Part shown: piece after piece, positions 8,584-18,482 of the stretch
How the letters are laid out: every line of letters begins with the position of its first letter
How positions within the stretch are numbered: position 1 is the stretch's first letter
From: Gordonia polyisoprenivorans
Lineage (GTDB): Bacteria; Actinomycetota; Actinomycetes; Mycobacteriales; Mycobacteriaceae
Length of the DNA stretch: 64,000 bases
Direction: 5' to 3'
Assembly: GCF_017654315.1 (NCBI RefSeq)
Contig: NZ_CP072203.1
Coordinates: 806,001-870,000 of the forward strand
Notes under the pieces: generated by a model
Seen by the model: the letters and a program-made list of their open reading frames with translations, nothing else
Databases searched by the model: none
Told to the model about the DNA's origin: nothing
Made by a program: the position numbers and the translations under genes

Positions 8584-9624
8584 TCAGAGTGCGGTCACGG
8601 ATTCGGTCAGGAATGCGGTGGCGCGTCGGACAGCCGGGCGGGCGTCGGGCGTGAGTCGGCCGAACATCTGGAAGACGTGGCCCTGTCCGCGCCAGGCCTC
8701 GATCTGTGCGTCTGCGCCGGCGCGCACCAGTGCCTGGTGGTAGTCGCGGGCGTCCTGACCCATCACCTCGAGGCCGCCGTACTGGATCAGAGTGCGCGGC
8801 AACGTGATCCCGTCGTCGAGCGGGATGCGCATCCGGGGGTGGTCGGGATCGGCGTCGCCGGTGTAGAGGCGCAGGATCTTCTGCGCCGCAACGGCATCGA
8901 TGATCGGATCGCGCGCCCCTGAGCGTTCGTGTGCGACGGCGGTGGCGAAGCTGGGATCGTAGAGCGGGGAGAACAGCACCATGGCGCTGGGTTGCGGGGT
9001 GCCGGTCCGGTGATTGTCGGCGAGCAGATCCAACGCGAGATGACCGCCCGCCGAATCCCCGGCCACGACGATCCGGTCGGCGTCGATGCCCTGGTCGAGC
9101 AGCCAGTGATAGCCGCGGATGGTGTCGTCCCCTCCGGTCGGCCACCGGTATTCGGGACCGAGGCGATAGTCGAGGCTGAACGCGAGGAATCCGGTCTGCC
9201 TGCTCAACCGCGCGACCAGACCCCGATGCGTGCGCGGCGAACACACCACGTACCCCGAGCCGTGCAGGTAATAGATGATCGGCCGATCACGCCCGCGGGT
9301 GAGGCCGGGGCCGTGGGCGTCGACTGTGCCCACCCACTCGCCGCGCACCTGGCCGTCGCCGTGACGGGTGGCGATCGGGAGCACCGCGGTGCCCACCGGG
9401 ACCGGGCACATCGCAGCCAGCGAGCGGTTCACGCCCGGCCGCGTGGCCCGCAGCAGCCGGACCGCCAGTGGCGACGGGCCGTAGCGGGTGGCCGCCATCA
9501 GCGGTCGGCTGACCCGGCTCAGATAGCTGTTGAGTGCGTGCGACCGGCGTGAACCCGGACCGATGTGGGTGGCGGGGTGCGGGGGTCCCGCAGGATCGGA
9601 CAGTTCAGGGGCGGCGGCGTTCAC
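8584..9624 (-). CDS. HSL-type alpha/beta hydrolase (carboxylesterase/lipase)
   Basis: This 346-residue enzyme has the hormone-sensitive-lipase signatures: oxyanion HGSGY near residue 120, nucleophile motif GDSAGGHLALDLL near 195, and a late His in GQGHVFQMF. Asp in the DARDYH region or nearby would complete the triad. It probably hydrolyses acyl esters. The GTG at 9624 has no ribosome site, but TACTGT (9632-9637) sits 7 nt before it, which fits leaderless expression. The frame stays open through the 21-bp repeat array upstream, and that extension is low-complexity and not credible protein. Confidence 0.88.
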   Translation of the reverse strand: MNAAAPELSDPAGPPHPATHIGPGSRRSHALNSYLSRVSRPLMAATRYGPSPLAVRLLRATRPGVNRSLAAMCPVPVGTAVLPIATRHGDGQVRGEWVGTVDAHGPGLTRGRDRPIIYYLHGSGYVVCSPRTHRGLVARLSRQTGFLAFSLDYRLGPEYRWPTGGDDTIRGYHWLLDQGIDADRIVVAGDSAGGHLALDLLADNHRTGTPQPSAMVLFSPLYDPSFATAVAHERSGARDPIIDAVAAQKILRLYTGDADPDHPRMRIPLDDGITLPRTLIQYGGLEVMGQDARDYHQALVRAGADAQIEAWRGQGHVFQMFGRLTPDARPAVRRATAFLTESVTAL

Positions 9625-9631
9625 GAAATCG

Positions 9632-9637
9632 ACAGTA
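9632..9637 (-). promoter_or_regulatory. -10 hexamer TACTGT, leaderless start of HSL hydrolase
   Basis: TACTGT is followed by 7 nt and the GTG at 9624. The spacing matches mycobacterial-type leaderless promoters (TANNNT about 7 nt before the first base). Confidence 0.5.
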
Positions 9638-9669
9638 GGACGACGGGCGGCCCGGCATGAGCGAATTGG

Positions 9670-9880
9670 GCGCTGTCGGCGTAGGGAAAGCGCTGTCGGT
9701 GGTGAGAAGAGCGCTCTCGGCGTCGGGGAGAGCGCTGTCAGCGAGGAGAAAGGCGCTGTCGGCATGGAGAAAGACGCTGTCGGCATGGAGGAGGGCGCTG
9801 TGGGCGGTGAGAAGAGCGCTGTCGACGAGGAGAAGGGCGCTGTCGGCGAGGAGATAGAGCGCTGTCGGCGGCGGGACCAC
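9670..9880. repeat. tandem array of ten 21-bp units
   Basis: Ten copies of a unit beginning GCGCTGTCGGCG and ending in a purine-rich GAGAARG start at 9670, 9690, 9711, 9732, 9753, 9774, 9795, 9816, 9837 and 9859. The period is almost exactly 21 bp. Because 21 is a multiple of 3, several frames stay open and give 7-residue repeats. I do not believe these are genes, because no ribosome site or flanking domain accompanies them. The same unit occurs again at 21897-22020. Confidence 0.9.
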
Positions 9881-10001
9881 GGACACACTCGTTGTGCGCC
9901 ATACGCTGCGACGTCGGCGTCGATGTGGTAGCCGGATTTCGATACTGGGCACCGCGCGTGAGAAAATACCTGACAATGCTTAGCGAGCAGGGTGGTTCCT
10001 G

Positions 10002-10109
10002 CCTGGCAACGACTGCCGGGTCCAGGTGTCAGCAACGGCGCTGACCTCGGGGACGCCACCGTCGGATCGTCGGAAGAACCAGGTCAGCCCATGGTTTCGG
10101 TTCTTCCGA
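10002..10109 (+). promoter_or_regulatory. structured leader of gltB, candidate cis-regulatory RNA
   Basis: Four pairings can be drawn. A 7-bp stem CCTGGCA/TGCCGGG (10002-10008 with 10014-10020) has a 5-nt loop. A 6-bp stem GTCAGC/GCTGAC joins 10028-10033 to 10040-10045. A perfect 11-bp stem TCGGAAGAACC/GGTTCTTCCGA joins 10070-10080 to 10099-10109. The loop of that last hairpin holds AGGTCAGC (10081-10088), an exact complement of GCTGACCT at 10040-10047. The middle strand can therefore pair either with 10028-10033 or with the distal loop, which is a switch-like or pseudoknot layout. It ends 82 nt before the gltB start. The ligand, if any, is unknown. Confidence 0.5.
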
Positions 10110-10191
10110 GGGCACAGGTGACGGTGTCGCGTCCGCACAGACGTATACGGGTCAATCGGTGCGCAACGTCGCGCGCGAAGTGAGGCAGATT

Positions 10192-13100
10192 ATGAAGCAT
10201 GCTCCTGGTCCCACAGGGCTGTACGACCCCATCCACGAGCACGACGCCTGCGGTGTCGCCTTCGTCGTCGACATGCACGGTCGACGCAGCCGGGACATCG
10301 TGGACAAGGCCATCACCGCGCTGATCAACCTCGAGCACCGCGGAGCCGCGGGTGCCGAACCGAACACCGGTGACGGCGCCGGCATCATGATCCAGGTTCC
10401 CGACCGCTTCCTGCGTGAGGTCGTCGACTTCGAGCTGCCCGCCGAGGGCGGCTACGCCACCGGTATCGCCTTCCTGCCGCAGGGCTCCAAGGACGCCGCC
10501 GAGGCGTGCGAATCGGTCGAGAAGATCGTCGAGGCCGAGGGGCTGCGGATGCTCGGCTGGCGCGAGGTGCCGGTCAACGAGAACGGTCTCGGCGCACTCG
10601 CCCGCGACGCGATGCCGACCTTCCGCCAGGTGTTCATCGCGCTGCCCGAGGGCACGCCCGATCCCGACGGCATGGTGATCGAACGCCGGGCCTTCGTGGT
10701 GCGCAAGCGCGTCCAGAACGAACTCGGCACCAAGGGTGCGGGCGCCGACGGCCCGGGCCGCGAGACCGTGTACTTCCCGAGCCTGTCCGGCAAGACCTTC
10801 GTCTACAAGGGCATGCTGACCACCCCGCAGCTGCGCGAGTTCTATCTGGACCTGCAGGACTCGCGGGTCGAGAGCGCACTGGGCCTGGTGCACTCGCGCT
10901 TCTCCACCAACACCTTCCCGTCGTGGCCGCTGGCGCATCCGTTCCGGCGCGTCGCCCACAACGGCGAGATCAACACCGTCACCGGTAACGAGAACTGGAT
11001 GCGGGCCCGTGAGGCGCTCATCGACACCGAGTTGTTCGGTGACGACGTCTCGCAGAAGATCTTCCCGGTGTGCACGCCGGGCGCGTCGGACACCGCGCGG
11101 TTCGACGAGGTCCTCGAGATGCTGCACCTCGGTGGCCGCAGCCTGCCGCACGCGGTGCTGATGATGATCCCGGAGGCCTGGGAGCGTCACGAGTCGATGA
11201 AGCCCGAGCACAAGGCGTTCTACGAGTACCACGCCACGCTGATGGAGCCGTGGGACGGACCGGCCTCGGTCTGCTTCACCGACGGCACCGTCGTCGGCGC
11301 CGTCCTCGACCGTAACGGCTTGCGCCCCAGCCGGATCTGGGTCACCAAGGACGGCCTGGTCGTGATGGCCTCGGAGGTCGGCGTCCTCGACATCGACCAC
11401 GCCGACGTCGTGCAGAAGATGCGGCTGCAGCCCGGCCGGATGTTCCTGGTGGACACCGCCGCCGGCCGCATCGTCGACGACGAGGAGATCAAGGATCAGC
11501 TCGCCGCCGAGCACCCGTACCAGGAGTGGCTCGACAAGGGTCTGGTGCACATCGACAACGTCAAGGCGTTGCCGCACCAGCACATGTCGCATCACCGGGT
11601 CACCCTGCGGCAGTTGACCTTCGGGTACACCACCGAGGAGCTCGACCTGCTGGTGGCGCCGATGGCGCGCACCGGTGCCGAGGCGATCGGCTCGATGGGC
11701 ACCGACACCCCGATCGCGGTGCTCTCGGCCCGGCCGCGGATGCTGTTCGACTACTTCCAGCAGATGTTCGCCCAGGTCACCAACCCGCCGCTGGACGCGA
11801 TCCGCGAGGAGATCGTCACCGCGATCGGCGGGACCATTGGTTCTGAGGCCGATCTGCTGCATCCGAGCTCGCAGTCGTGCCGGCAGATCGTCCTGCCGAC
11901 ACCGGTTCTCGACAACGACCACCTCGCCAAGCTCGTCCGGATCAACGACGACCCGAACCTGCCGGACTTCCGCAGCGCCCACATCCACGGCCTGTACCCG
12001 GTCGCCGAGGGCGGTGCCGGTCTGCGTGCGGCTCTCGACGAGGTCCGCGCCAAGGTCAGCGCTGCGATTGCCGACGGGGTGAACCTGATCATCCTGAGCG
12101 ACCGCGAATCCGATGAGACCCTGGCCCCGATCCCGTCGCTGCTGCTGACCGCGGCCGTGCACCACCACCTGGTGCGCGAGCGCAAGCGCACCCGCGTCGG
12201 CCTGATCATCGAGTCCGGTGACTGCCGCGAGGTCCACCACGTCGCCACTCTCGTGGGATTCGGTGCGGCGGCGGTCAATCCGTACATGGCCTTCGAGTCG
12301 ATCGAGGACATGGTCGAGCGGGGCGCGCTGGGTGACGTCGACTTCGAGACCGCCCGCGCCAACTACATCAAGGCCGCGAGCAAGGGCGTGCTCAAGGTGA
12401 TGAGCAAGATGGGTATCTCCACCCTCGCCTCCTACACCGGCGCCCAGCTGTTCCAGGTCATCGGCATCAACCAGGACACCGTCGACGAGTTCTTCACGGG
12501 GCTGCGCAGCCAGCTCGGCGGAATTGGTCTCGACGAGATCGCCGCCGACGTCGCCGCCCGGCATGCGTTGGCGTTCAACGACCGTCCCAGCGAGCGGGCC
12601 CACCGTGAACTGCCGGTCGGCGGTGAATACCAGTGGCGCCGTGAGGGCGAGTACCACCTGTTCAACCCGGACACGGTGTTCAAGCTCCAGCATTCGACGC
12701 GCACCGGTCAGTACAAGGTGTTCAAGGAATACACCAAGCTCGTCGACGACCAGTCGCGCAAGCTCGCGACGCTGCGCGGTCTGTTCGACTTCAACTTCGG
12801 TGACCGTGACCCGATCCCGATCGACAAGGTCGAATCGGCACGCGACATCGTCAAGCGATTCTCGACGGGTGCGATGAGCTTCGGCTCGATCTCGGCCGAG
12901 GCGCACGAGACCCTGGCGATCGCGATGAACCGTCTCGGTGGACGCTCGAATTCCGGTGAGGGCGGCGAGGATCCGCGTCGCTTCCACCACGACGAGAACG
13001 GTGACTGGCGCCGCAGCGCGATCAAGCAGGTCGCGTCGGGCCGTTTCGGTGTGCACTCGCACTACCTGAGCAACTGCACCGACATCCAGATCAAGATGGC

Positions 13101-14793
13101 GCAGGGCGCCAAGCCCGGCGAGGGTGGCCAGTTGCCGCCGCACAAGGTGTACCCGTGGGTCGCCGAGGTGCGTGGCTCCACTCCCGGTGTCGGGCTGATC
13201 TCGCCGCCGCCGCACCACGACATCTACTCGATCGAGGATCTGGCCCAGCTGATCCACGACCTGAAGAACGCGAACCCGCAGGCGCGCATCCACGTCAAGC
13301 TCGTCAGCGAGATCGGTGTGGGCACCGTCGCCGCGGGTGTGTCCAAGGCACACGCCGACGTCGTGCTCATCTCCGGACACGACGGCGGAACCGGCGCCTC
13401 GCCGCTCACCTCGCTCAAGCATGCGGGTGCGCCGTGGGAGATCGGTCTGGCCGAGACCCAGCAGACGTTGCTGCTCAACGGTCTTCGCGATCGCATCTCG
13501 GTACAGGTCGACGGCCAGCTCAAGACCGGACGCGACGTGGTGGTCGCCGCGCTGCTTGGCGCCGAGGAATTCGGGTTCGCCACCGCACCACTGGTGGTGT
13601 CGGGTTGCATCATGATGCGCGTGTGCCACCTCGACACCTGCCCGGTGGGTGTGGCCACCCAGAATCCGTTGCTGCGTGAGCGTTTCACCGGCAAGCCGGA
13701 GTTCGTGGAGAACTTCTTCCTCTTCATCGCCGAGGAGGTCCGCGAGTTGCTGGCCCGTCTGGGCTTCCGCACCCTGCAGGAGGCGGTCGGCCACGTCGAG
13801 GCCCTCGACACCGGAAAGGCGCTGTCGCACTGGGGTTCGGCGAAGGCCGGCAAGCTCGACCTGTCCTCGGTGCTCGCCGAGACCGAGTCGCCGTTCATGA
13901 ACCAGGACCTGTACTGCTCCGGCGTGCAGGATCACGGTCTCGACAAGGCGCTCGATCAGCAGCTGATCGCGCAGAGCCGGGAGGCGATCGACCACGGAAC
14001 CCGGGTGAGCTTCTCGTCGAAGATCACCAACGTGAACCGCACCGTCGGCACGATGCTCGGCCACGAGGTCACCAAGGCCTATGGCGCGCAAGGTCTCCCG
14101 GACGGGACGATCATGATCGACTTCACCGGCTCGGCGGGCAACAGCTTCGGTGCGTTCGTGCCCAAGGGCATCACGCTGCGCCTCGAGGGCGACGCCAACG
14201 ACTTCGTCGGCAAGGGACTCTCGGGCGGGCGCATCGTGGTGCGTCCGGCGCGCAACGCCCCGGACGGATTCGTCGCCGAGGAGAACATCATCGCCGGCAA
14301 CGTCATCGGATTCGGTGCGACGGCGGGCAAGATCTTCTTGCGCGGTGTGGTCGGTGAGCGGTTCTGCGTGCGCAACTCGGGTGCCACCGCGGTCGTCGAG
14401 GGCGTCGGCGACCATGGTTGCGAGTACATGACGGGCGGTCGTGTGGTTGTCCTCGGCGGCACCGGACGCAACTTTGCCGCGGGCATGTCCGGCGGGATCG
14501 CCTATGTGTATGACCCGCAGCAGAACTTCGCCGACAACCTCAATCCCGAGCTCGTCGAACTCGAACCGCTCGATGACGAGGATCTCGAGTTCCTCGCGGG
14601 CATCATCACCGAGCACCGCGACGAAACCGAATCACCGGTTGCCGCAGCACTGATCGAGCAGTGGGAGACCACGCAGACACAGTTCGCCAAGGTGATGCCG
14701 CGCGACTTCAAGCGTGTGCTGGCAGCCGCCGCGGACGCCGAGCGAGATGGACGAGACGTGAACGAAGCGATCATGGAGGCCGCACGTGGCTGA
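10192..14793 (+). CDS. gltB: glutamate synthase (NADPH) large subunit
   Basis: The 1533-residue alpha subunit of GOGAT makes glutamate from glutamine and 2-oxoglutarate. Residues 1-19 are a propeptide. Cys20 in [11 protein letters not shown] is the N-terminal nucleophile of the class II amidotransferase domain after processing. The FMN-binding synthase domain follows (for example [10 protein letters not shown] and [11 protein letters not shown]). The 3Fe-4S ligands are visible as [15 protein letters not shown] near residue 1140, then the C-terminal GXGXG beta-helix domain ([17 protein letters not shown]). GAGG 7 nt upstream favours ATG 10192 over GTG 10159. It overlaps gltD by 8 nt, so the two are translationally coupled. 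Confidence 0.98.
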   Translation: MKHAPGPTGLYDPIHEHDACGVAFVVDMHGRRSRDIVDKAITALINLEHRGAAGAEPNTGDGAGIMIQVPDRFLREVVDFELPAEGGYATGIAFLPQGSKDAAEACESVEKIVEAEGLRMLGWREVPVNENGLGALARDAMPTFRQVFIALPEGTPDPDGMVIERRAFVVRKRVQNELGTKGAGADGPGRETVYFPSLSGKTFVYKGMLTTPQLREFYLDLQDSRVESALGLVHSRFSTNTFPSWPLAHPFRRVAHNGEINTVTGNENWMRAREALIDTELFGDDVSQKIFPVCTPGASDTARFDEVLEMLHLGGRSLPHAVLMMIPEAWERHESMKPEHKAFYEYHATLMEPWDGPASVCFTDGTVVGAVLDRNGLRPSRIWVTKDGLVVMASEVGVLDIDHADVVQKMRLQPGRMFLVDTAAGRIVDDEEIKDQLAAEHPYQEWLDKGLVHIDNVKALPHQHMSHHRVTLRQLTFGYTTEELDLLVAPMARTGAEAIGSMGTDTPIAVLSARPRMLFDYFQQMFAQVTNPPLDAIREEIVTAIGGTIGSEADLLHPSSQSCRQIVLPTPVLDNDHLAKLVRINDDPNLPDFRSAHIHGLYPVAEGGAGLRAALDEVRAKVSAAIADGVNLIILSDRESDETLAPIPSLLLTAAVHHHLVRERKRTRVGLIIESGDCREVHHVATLVGFGAAAVNPYMAFESIEDMVERGALGDVDFETARANYIKAASKGVLKVMSKMGISTLASYTGAQLFQVIGINQDTVDEFFTGLRSQLGGIGLDEIAADVAARHALAFNDRPSERAHRELPVGGEYQWRREGEYHLFNPDTVFKLQHSTRTGQYKVFKEYTKLVDDQSRKLATLRGLFDFNFGDRDPIPIDKVESARDIVKRFSTGAMSFGSISAEAHETLAIAMNRLGGRSNSGEGGEDPRRFHHDENGDWRRSAIKQVASGRFGVHSHYLSNCTDIQIKMAQGAKPGEGGQLPPHKVYPWVAEVRGSTPGVGLISPPPHHDIYSIEDLAQLIHDLKNANPQARIHVKLVSEIGVGTVAAGVSKAHADVVLISGHDGGTGASPLTSLKHAGAPWEIGLAETQQTLLLNGLRDRISVQVDGQLKTGRDVVVAALLGAEEFGFATAPLVVSGCIMMRVCHLDTCPVGVATQNPLLRERFTGKPEFVENFFLFIAEEVRELLARLGFRTLQEAVGHVEALDTGKALSHWGSAKAGKLDLSSVLAETESPFMNQDLYCSGVQDHGLDKALDQQLIAQSREAIDHGTRVSFSSKITNVNRTVGTMLGHEVTKAYGAQGLPDGTIMIDFTGSAGNSFGAFVPKGITLRLEGDANDFVGKGLSGGRIVVRPARNAPDGFVAEENIIAGNVIGFGATAGKIFLRGVVGERFCVRNSGATAVVEGVGDHGCEYMTGGRVVVLGGTGRNFAAGMSGGIAYVYDPQQNFADNLNPELVELEPLDDEDLEFLAGIITEHRDETESPVAAALIEQWETTQTQFAKVMPRDFKRVLAAAADAERDGRDVNEAIMEAARG

Positions 14794-16240
14794 CCCCAGA
14801 GGATTCCTCAAGCACACCGAGCGGGAGCTGCCCGACCGTCGTCCGGTCGACCTGCGCCTGCTCGACTGGAAAGAGGTCTACACCGACTTCAGCAAGGACC
14901 ACCTGCAGAGCCAGGCCAGCCGGTGCATGGACTGCGGTATCCCGTTCTGCCACAACGGTTGTCCGCTGGGCAATCTCATTCCCGAGTGGAATGACCTGGT
15001 GTACAAGGATCGGTGGGACGACGGGATCGAACGTCTGCACGCCACCAACAACTTCCCGGAGTTCACCGGACGGTTGTGCCCGGCGCCGTGCGAGGCGTCG
15101 TGCGTCCTCGGCATCAATCAGCCGCCGGTCACCATCAAGCAGGTGGAGGTCGAGCTGATCGACAACGCCTGGGACAGTGGACTGGTCACCCCGGTACTGC
15201 CGACCGAGCACACCGGCAAGAACATCGCCGTCGTCGGGTCCGGGCCCGCGGGACTGGCCGCCGCACAGCAGCTCACCCGCGCCGGTCACACCGTCTATGT
15301 CTACGAGCGGGCCGACCGCATCGGCGGCCTGCTGCGCTACGGCATCCCCGAATTCAAGATGGAGAAGCGCCACATCGACCGTCGTCTCGAGCAGATGAAG
15401 GCCGAGGGCACGGTGTTCCGCACCGGTGTCAACGTCGGGGTCGACATCACCATCGCGCAACTGCGTGAGGACTTCGACGCCGTCATCCTGGCGATGGGCT
15501 CGACCATCGGCCGCGATCTGCCGATCGAGGGCCGCGAACTCGACGGCATCCACCAGGCGATGGAGTTCCTGCCGCAGGCCAACCGCGTACAGCTCGGCGA
15601 CACCGTCGACGGCCAGATCACCGCGAAGGGCAAGAAGGTCGTCATCATCGGCGGCGGCGACACCGGCGCCGACTGCCTCGGTACCTCGCTGCGTCAGGGC
15701 GCCGAGATCGTGCACCAATTCGAGATCATGCCGCGCCCGCCGCAGGAGCGCGCCGAGTCCACCCCGTGGCCGACCTACCCGCTGATGTACCGCGTCTCCT
15801 CGGCCCACGAGGAGGGTGGCGAGCGGGTGTTCTCGGTCAACACCGAGATGTTCGTCGGCGAGAACGGCAAGGTCACCGGCCTCAAGGCGCACGAGGTGGT
15901 CATGCGTGACGGTCGTTTCGAAAAGGTCGAGGGCAGTGACTTCGAGCTCGAGTGCGACCTGGTGCTGCTGGCGATGGGCTTCGTCGGACCCGAACGCGCC
16001 GACCTGCTCGACAAGCTCGGCGTCGAATACGACCAGCGCGGAAACATCAAGCGGGACGACGAGTTCCGGGCCGTCGGCCAGGAGAACGTCTTCGTCGCCG
16101 GCGACGCCGGCCGCGGTCAGTCGCTGATCGTGTGGGCGATCGCCGAGGGTCGTTCGGCCGCGGCGGCCGCCGATCAGTATCTCGCCGGCCGCACCGATCT
16201 GCCCGCTCCGATTTACCCCACTCAGGTCGCCCAGCGCTGA
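14786..16240 (+). CDS. gltD: glutamate synthase small subunit
   Basis: The 484-residue beta subunit passes electrons from NADPH to the large subunit. The N-terminal 4Fe-4S domain shows [14 protein letters not shown] near residue 48 and CPAPCEASC near 100. The FAD-binding motif [13 protein letters not shown] lies near 152 and the NADPH motif [11 protein letters not shown] near 289, with a late MGFVGPE and [15 protein letters not shown] motif typical of the family. The GTG start lies inside the 3' end of gltB (8-nt overlap), which supports obligate co-expression. The length is normal. Confidence 0.98.
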   Translation: MADPRGFLKHTERELPDRRPVDLRLLDWKEVYTDFSKDHLQSQASRCMDCGIPFCHNGCPLGNLIPEWNDLVYKDRWDDGIERLHATNNFPEFTGRLCPAPCEASCVLGINQPPVTIKQVEVELIDNAWDSGLVTPVLPTEHTGKNIAVVGSGPAGLAAAQQLTRAGHTVYVYERADRIGGLLRYGIPEFKMEKRHIDRRLEQMKAEGTVFRTGVNVGVDITIAQLREDFDAVILAMGSTIGRDLPIEGRELDGIHQAMEFLPQANRVQLGDTVDGQITAKGKKVVIIGGGDTGADCLGTSLRQGAEIVHQFEIMPRPPQERAESTPWPTYPLMYRVSSAHEEGGERVFSVNTEMFVGENGKVTGLKAHEVVMRDGRFEKVEGSDFELECDLVLLAMGFVGPERADLLDKLGVEYDQRGNIKRDDEFRAVGQENVFVAGDAGRGQSLIVWAIAEGRSAAAAADQYLAGRTDLPAPIYPTQVAQR

Positions 16241-16256
16241 GGCGCAACGATCACGA

Positions 16257-16301
16257 CGACCGGTGGTCGGCGGCCCCGCCTGGGGCGCCGGTCACCGGTC
16301 G
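16257..16301. terminator. hairpin between convergent gltD and SRPBCC genes
   Basis: A perfect 9-bp outer stem CGACCGGTG/CACCGGTCG (16257-16265 with 16293-16301) encloses a second GC-rich stem GCCCC/GGGGC (16273-16277 with 16282-16286). No T-run follows, so it would be the U-less kind common in high-GC actinobacteria and could act both ways. Confidence 0.55.
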
Positions 16302-16351
16302 AGTCGTCTGCGGAGGGCGTGCTCAATCGGTGGTGATCAGCTCGGCGGCGA

Positions 16352-16792
16352 TCAGTTCGACCGGCCTTCGAGGGCCTTGGTCATCTCCTTGGGCACCGAG
16401 TCGGCGAGACGGTTGAAGATGACCCCGAAGATCGGTTCGGCGATGGCGCCGAACCGCTGGAAATCGACGGTCGCGGCATAGGTGATCGAGGTGCGGCCGT
16501 TCCCGGCGTCGGTGAACGAGAGGTCGTCGGTCGTCGTGGCGGTCTTGTTGGAACCGGTGAACACGAGGTGGTCGGGGTCGTCGCGGGTGAGTTCGTAGGT
16601 GAGCTCGGTGGAGATGCCGTACAGCTTGGTCTTGTTATGCCAGCTGGTGCCGAGACCGATTGGGCCCCGGGTGTTTTGCGTGCATTCGACGGTTCCCGGA
16701 TCCCATTGCTCCGCGTTGGCGAAGTCGCGGAGATAGGTGACGACCTCGTCGCGGGGACGGTCGACGGTGAAGGTGCGCGAGACGTTGACCAC
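16352..16792 (-). CDS. SRPBCC family protein (START-like lipid/ligand-binding fold)
   Basis: This 146-residue protein starts MVNVSRTFTVDRPRDEVVTY and shows the SRPBCC pattern: a first beta strand, two short helices (VVTYLRDFANAEQWDPGTVE), a beta sheet, and a long C-terminal helix (FGVIFNRLADSVPKEMTKAL). Members bind hydrophobic ligands or act as cyclases. An AGGAG site 8 nt upstream supports the GTG start. It is convergent with gltD across a hairpin and divergent from the cutinase gene. The ligand is unknown. Confidence 0.85.
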   Translation of the reverse strand: MVNVSRTFTVDRPRDEVVTYLRDFANAEQWDPGTVECTQNTRGPIGLGTSWHNKTKLYGISTELTYELTRDDPDHLVFTGSNKTATTTDDLSFTDAGNGRTSITYAATVDFQRFGAIAEPIFGVIFNRLADSVPKEMTKALEGRSN

Positions 16793-16953
16793 AGCATGGC
16801 TCCTTTGTCCGATAGGCGGTGTCGTTCACCGGTATTTCGTCGCCGAAGGGTTTGCGGACCGTCTCCCCGGTCCTAAACTCGTTCGGGTATTGGTCGGTGG
16901 TCGCCGGTTCTGCAGGACCCGGACGGATGGCCACGATTGAAGGGGAGGCGCTC

Positions 16954-17826
16954 GTGCGCAAGCTGTTCGTGATGGTCCTGACCCTGCTCATCGCTGCGAT
17001 CGGCGCGGTCGCGACGGGTGGCACGGCGCACGCCGCCGACTGCCCGCGGCTCTATGTCATCGCGGTGCCGGGCACGTGGGCCGACGGACCCGGACTGCTC
17101 GGTGACGTGACCTCCGGTCTCGGCGCCGACACCCAGGTCGCCTACGTGCGCTATGACGCGACCGCATTCCCCTGGGAGAAGGCGATCTACGGCAAGTCCA
17201 AGGCGCAGGCGGTCTCGAACGTCACCGGCCTCGCGGTCACCATGCTGCGAAGCTGCCCGGCCACCAAGATCGCGCTGACCGGGTACAGCCAGGGCGCCGA
17301 CGCCGCGGGCGACTTCGCCTCCGAGGTCGGCGCGGGCACCGAGCGGGTGCGTCCGCAGCAGGTCGCCGGGGTGGTGCTCCTCGCCGATCCGCGTCGTTCG
17401 TCGAAGGATCCTCTGGTGGGACCCCCGCTGACCGGCCAGGGCAGTGGCGGACCCCGTATCGGCGGCATGGGATGGCTGACGCCGGTCACCCGCCAGATCT
17501 GCGTGCCGAGTGATCTCTACTGCAACACCCCGCGCGACTACTACGTCACGCGCGTTGTCGGCTACCTCGCCGAGACAAGCGATCCGACGCCCAGCCAGTA
17601 CGGGCAGTACCAGCTCGAGGCGGCGGCGATCGTCAACGAGATGCTCACCCAGGGCGGCCCGGGGCGGATCGTTCAGGAGCTGAGCAACGCGCGGGCGCGC
17701 GAGCAGATCATCGAATTCAACAAGTTCATCCAGTCCGGATCGCACGGCGACTATGCGACGTACCAGGTCAAGCCGGGCGTGACGGCGGTGCAATGGGCGC
17801 ACGACTACCTCGCCGGGCTGGCGTGA
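16954..17826 (+). CDS. secreted cutinase family esterase
   Basis: This 290-residue protein has a clear signal peptide (VRKLFVMVLTLLIAAIGAVA, cleavage near AHA-AD at residue 27). The mature part carries the cutinase nucleophile motif GYSQGAD near residue 110, a catalytic Asp in the disulfide-flanked CVPSDLYCN, and a C-terminal HDYLAGLA that may supply the His. Such enzymes hydrolyse lipid esters outside the cell in mycolata. GGGGAGG at 16942-16948, 5 nt upstream, decides the GTG at 16954. It stands alone, divergent from the SRPBCC gene. Confidence 0.92.
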   Translation: MRKLFVMVLTLLIAAIGAVATGGTAHAADCPRLYVIAVPGTWADGPGLLGDVTSGLGADTQVAYVRYDATAFPWEKAIYGKSKAQAVSNVTGLAVTMLRSCPATKIALTGYSQGADAAGDFASEVGAGTERVRPQQVAGVVLLADPRRSSKDPLVGPPLTGQGSGGPRIGGMGWLTPVTRQICVPSDLYCNTPRDYYVTRVVGYLAETSDPTPSQYGQYQLEAAAIVNEMLTQGGPGRIVQELSNARAREQIIEFNKFIQSGSHGDYATYQVKPGVTAVQWAHDYLAGLA

Positions 17827-17998
17827 TCTTCGACACGTGGTGATTTCCCGCAGGTCACCGGGTCGCGCGTCGCTACCAGGGCGGTAACGATCTCCGTGTC
17901 ATCATCGACGTACACGGGTGCGGTTGCGAGTTCGAGAACCGCCGCTACAGTAAGACAAAGTTAGTATCCGTTGTATTGATTCAGGGAAGCGTTGAGTC

Positions 17999-18148
17999 AT
18001 GAAGTTGGCTGAGACACTCCACGGGCCCCGTCGACCCGCCCGGCTCGGGGCGCTGTCCATCCGACGGCCCCGCCGTCAGGCACGAATGTTCCCGGCCGAG
18101 GCCGAGCGACTGATCACCGCTGCCGAGCTCCGTCGACTCCACGGCTGA
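17999..18148 (+). CDS. possible small basic protein, 49 aa
   Basis: This is the only credible frame in the 379-bp stretch 17827-18205. It reads MKLAETLHGPRRPARLGALS, then a basic middle (IRRPRRQARMF) and an acidic amphipathic helix (PAEAERLITAAELRRLHG). GGGAAG lies about 8 nt before the ATG, and the upstream DNA is AT-rich compared with its surroundings, as a promoter would be. There are no hydrophobic segments. I do not recognise it. It could be a small regulatory protein or a chance frame. Confidence 0.4.
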   Translation: MKLAETLHGPRRPARLGALSIRRPRRQARMFPAEAERLITAAELRRLHG

Positions 18149-18205
18149 ATCGACTCCACGGTTGAGCCGGAGCGGGCCGCTGCCGTTGGCCCCGGTCGGT
18201 GGGAT

Positions 18206-18418
18206 TCATCCGGCCGAGACACGCGCGGACTGCCCGCCCAATTCGACGACGTCGCCGACCACGAGCTGACGGCCGCGTCGGGTCTCCACGTCGCCGTTGA
18301 CGCAGACCAATCCGTCGGCGATGACCTCCTTGGCCTCCGCGCCGGAGTCGATGAGGTTGGCCAGTTTCAGGAACTGGCCGAGCCGGATGACCTGATCACT
18401 GATCGCAACGTCGAACAC
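18206..18418 (-). CDS. S4-domain RNA-binding protein
   Basis: This 70-residue protein is essentially one S4 RNA-binding domain: [20 protein letters not shown], then a helix with [20 protein letters not shown], then [13 protein letters not shown]. Such single-domain proteins bind structured RNA, often ribosomal. AGGA 7 nt upstream supports the GTG at 18418. A longer version starting at ATG 18484 (92 aa) would overlap the divergent lysX start codon head to head, so I prefer the short form. Confidence 0.8.
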   Translation of the reverse strand: MFDVAISDQVIRLGQFLKLANLIDSGAEAKEVIADGLVCVNGDVETRRGRQLVVGDVVELGGQSARVSAG

Positions 18419-18468
18419 ACCGTCATCCTGGCAGACGGCAAGCGTTCCCGGCGAGCCGAACCGCGCAC

Positions 18469-18474
18469 TAAGGT
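18469..18474 (+). promoter_or_regulatory. -10 hexamer TAAGGT, leaderless lysX
   Basis: TAAGGT is followed by 8 nt and the ATG at 18483. No ribosome site is present, so lysX mRNA is probably leaderless. Confidence 0.5.
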
Positions 18475-18482
18475 TGTCTGTC

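Noticed and set aside
9670..9880. CRISPR array
   Set aside because: Units are contiguous and degenerate with no unique spacers, and no cas genes are present.
9530..9931. Frames of 133 and 66 codons over the 21-bp array giving heptad repeats
   Set aside because: All frames stay open because the period is a multiple of three. No ribosome site or conserved flank supports a protein.
10084..14616. 1510-codon open frame antisense to gltB
   Set aside because: It is a codon-bias shadow of gltB. The product is His/Arg/Asp-rich without domains, and gltB is unmistakable.
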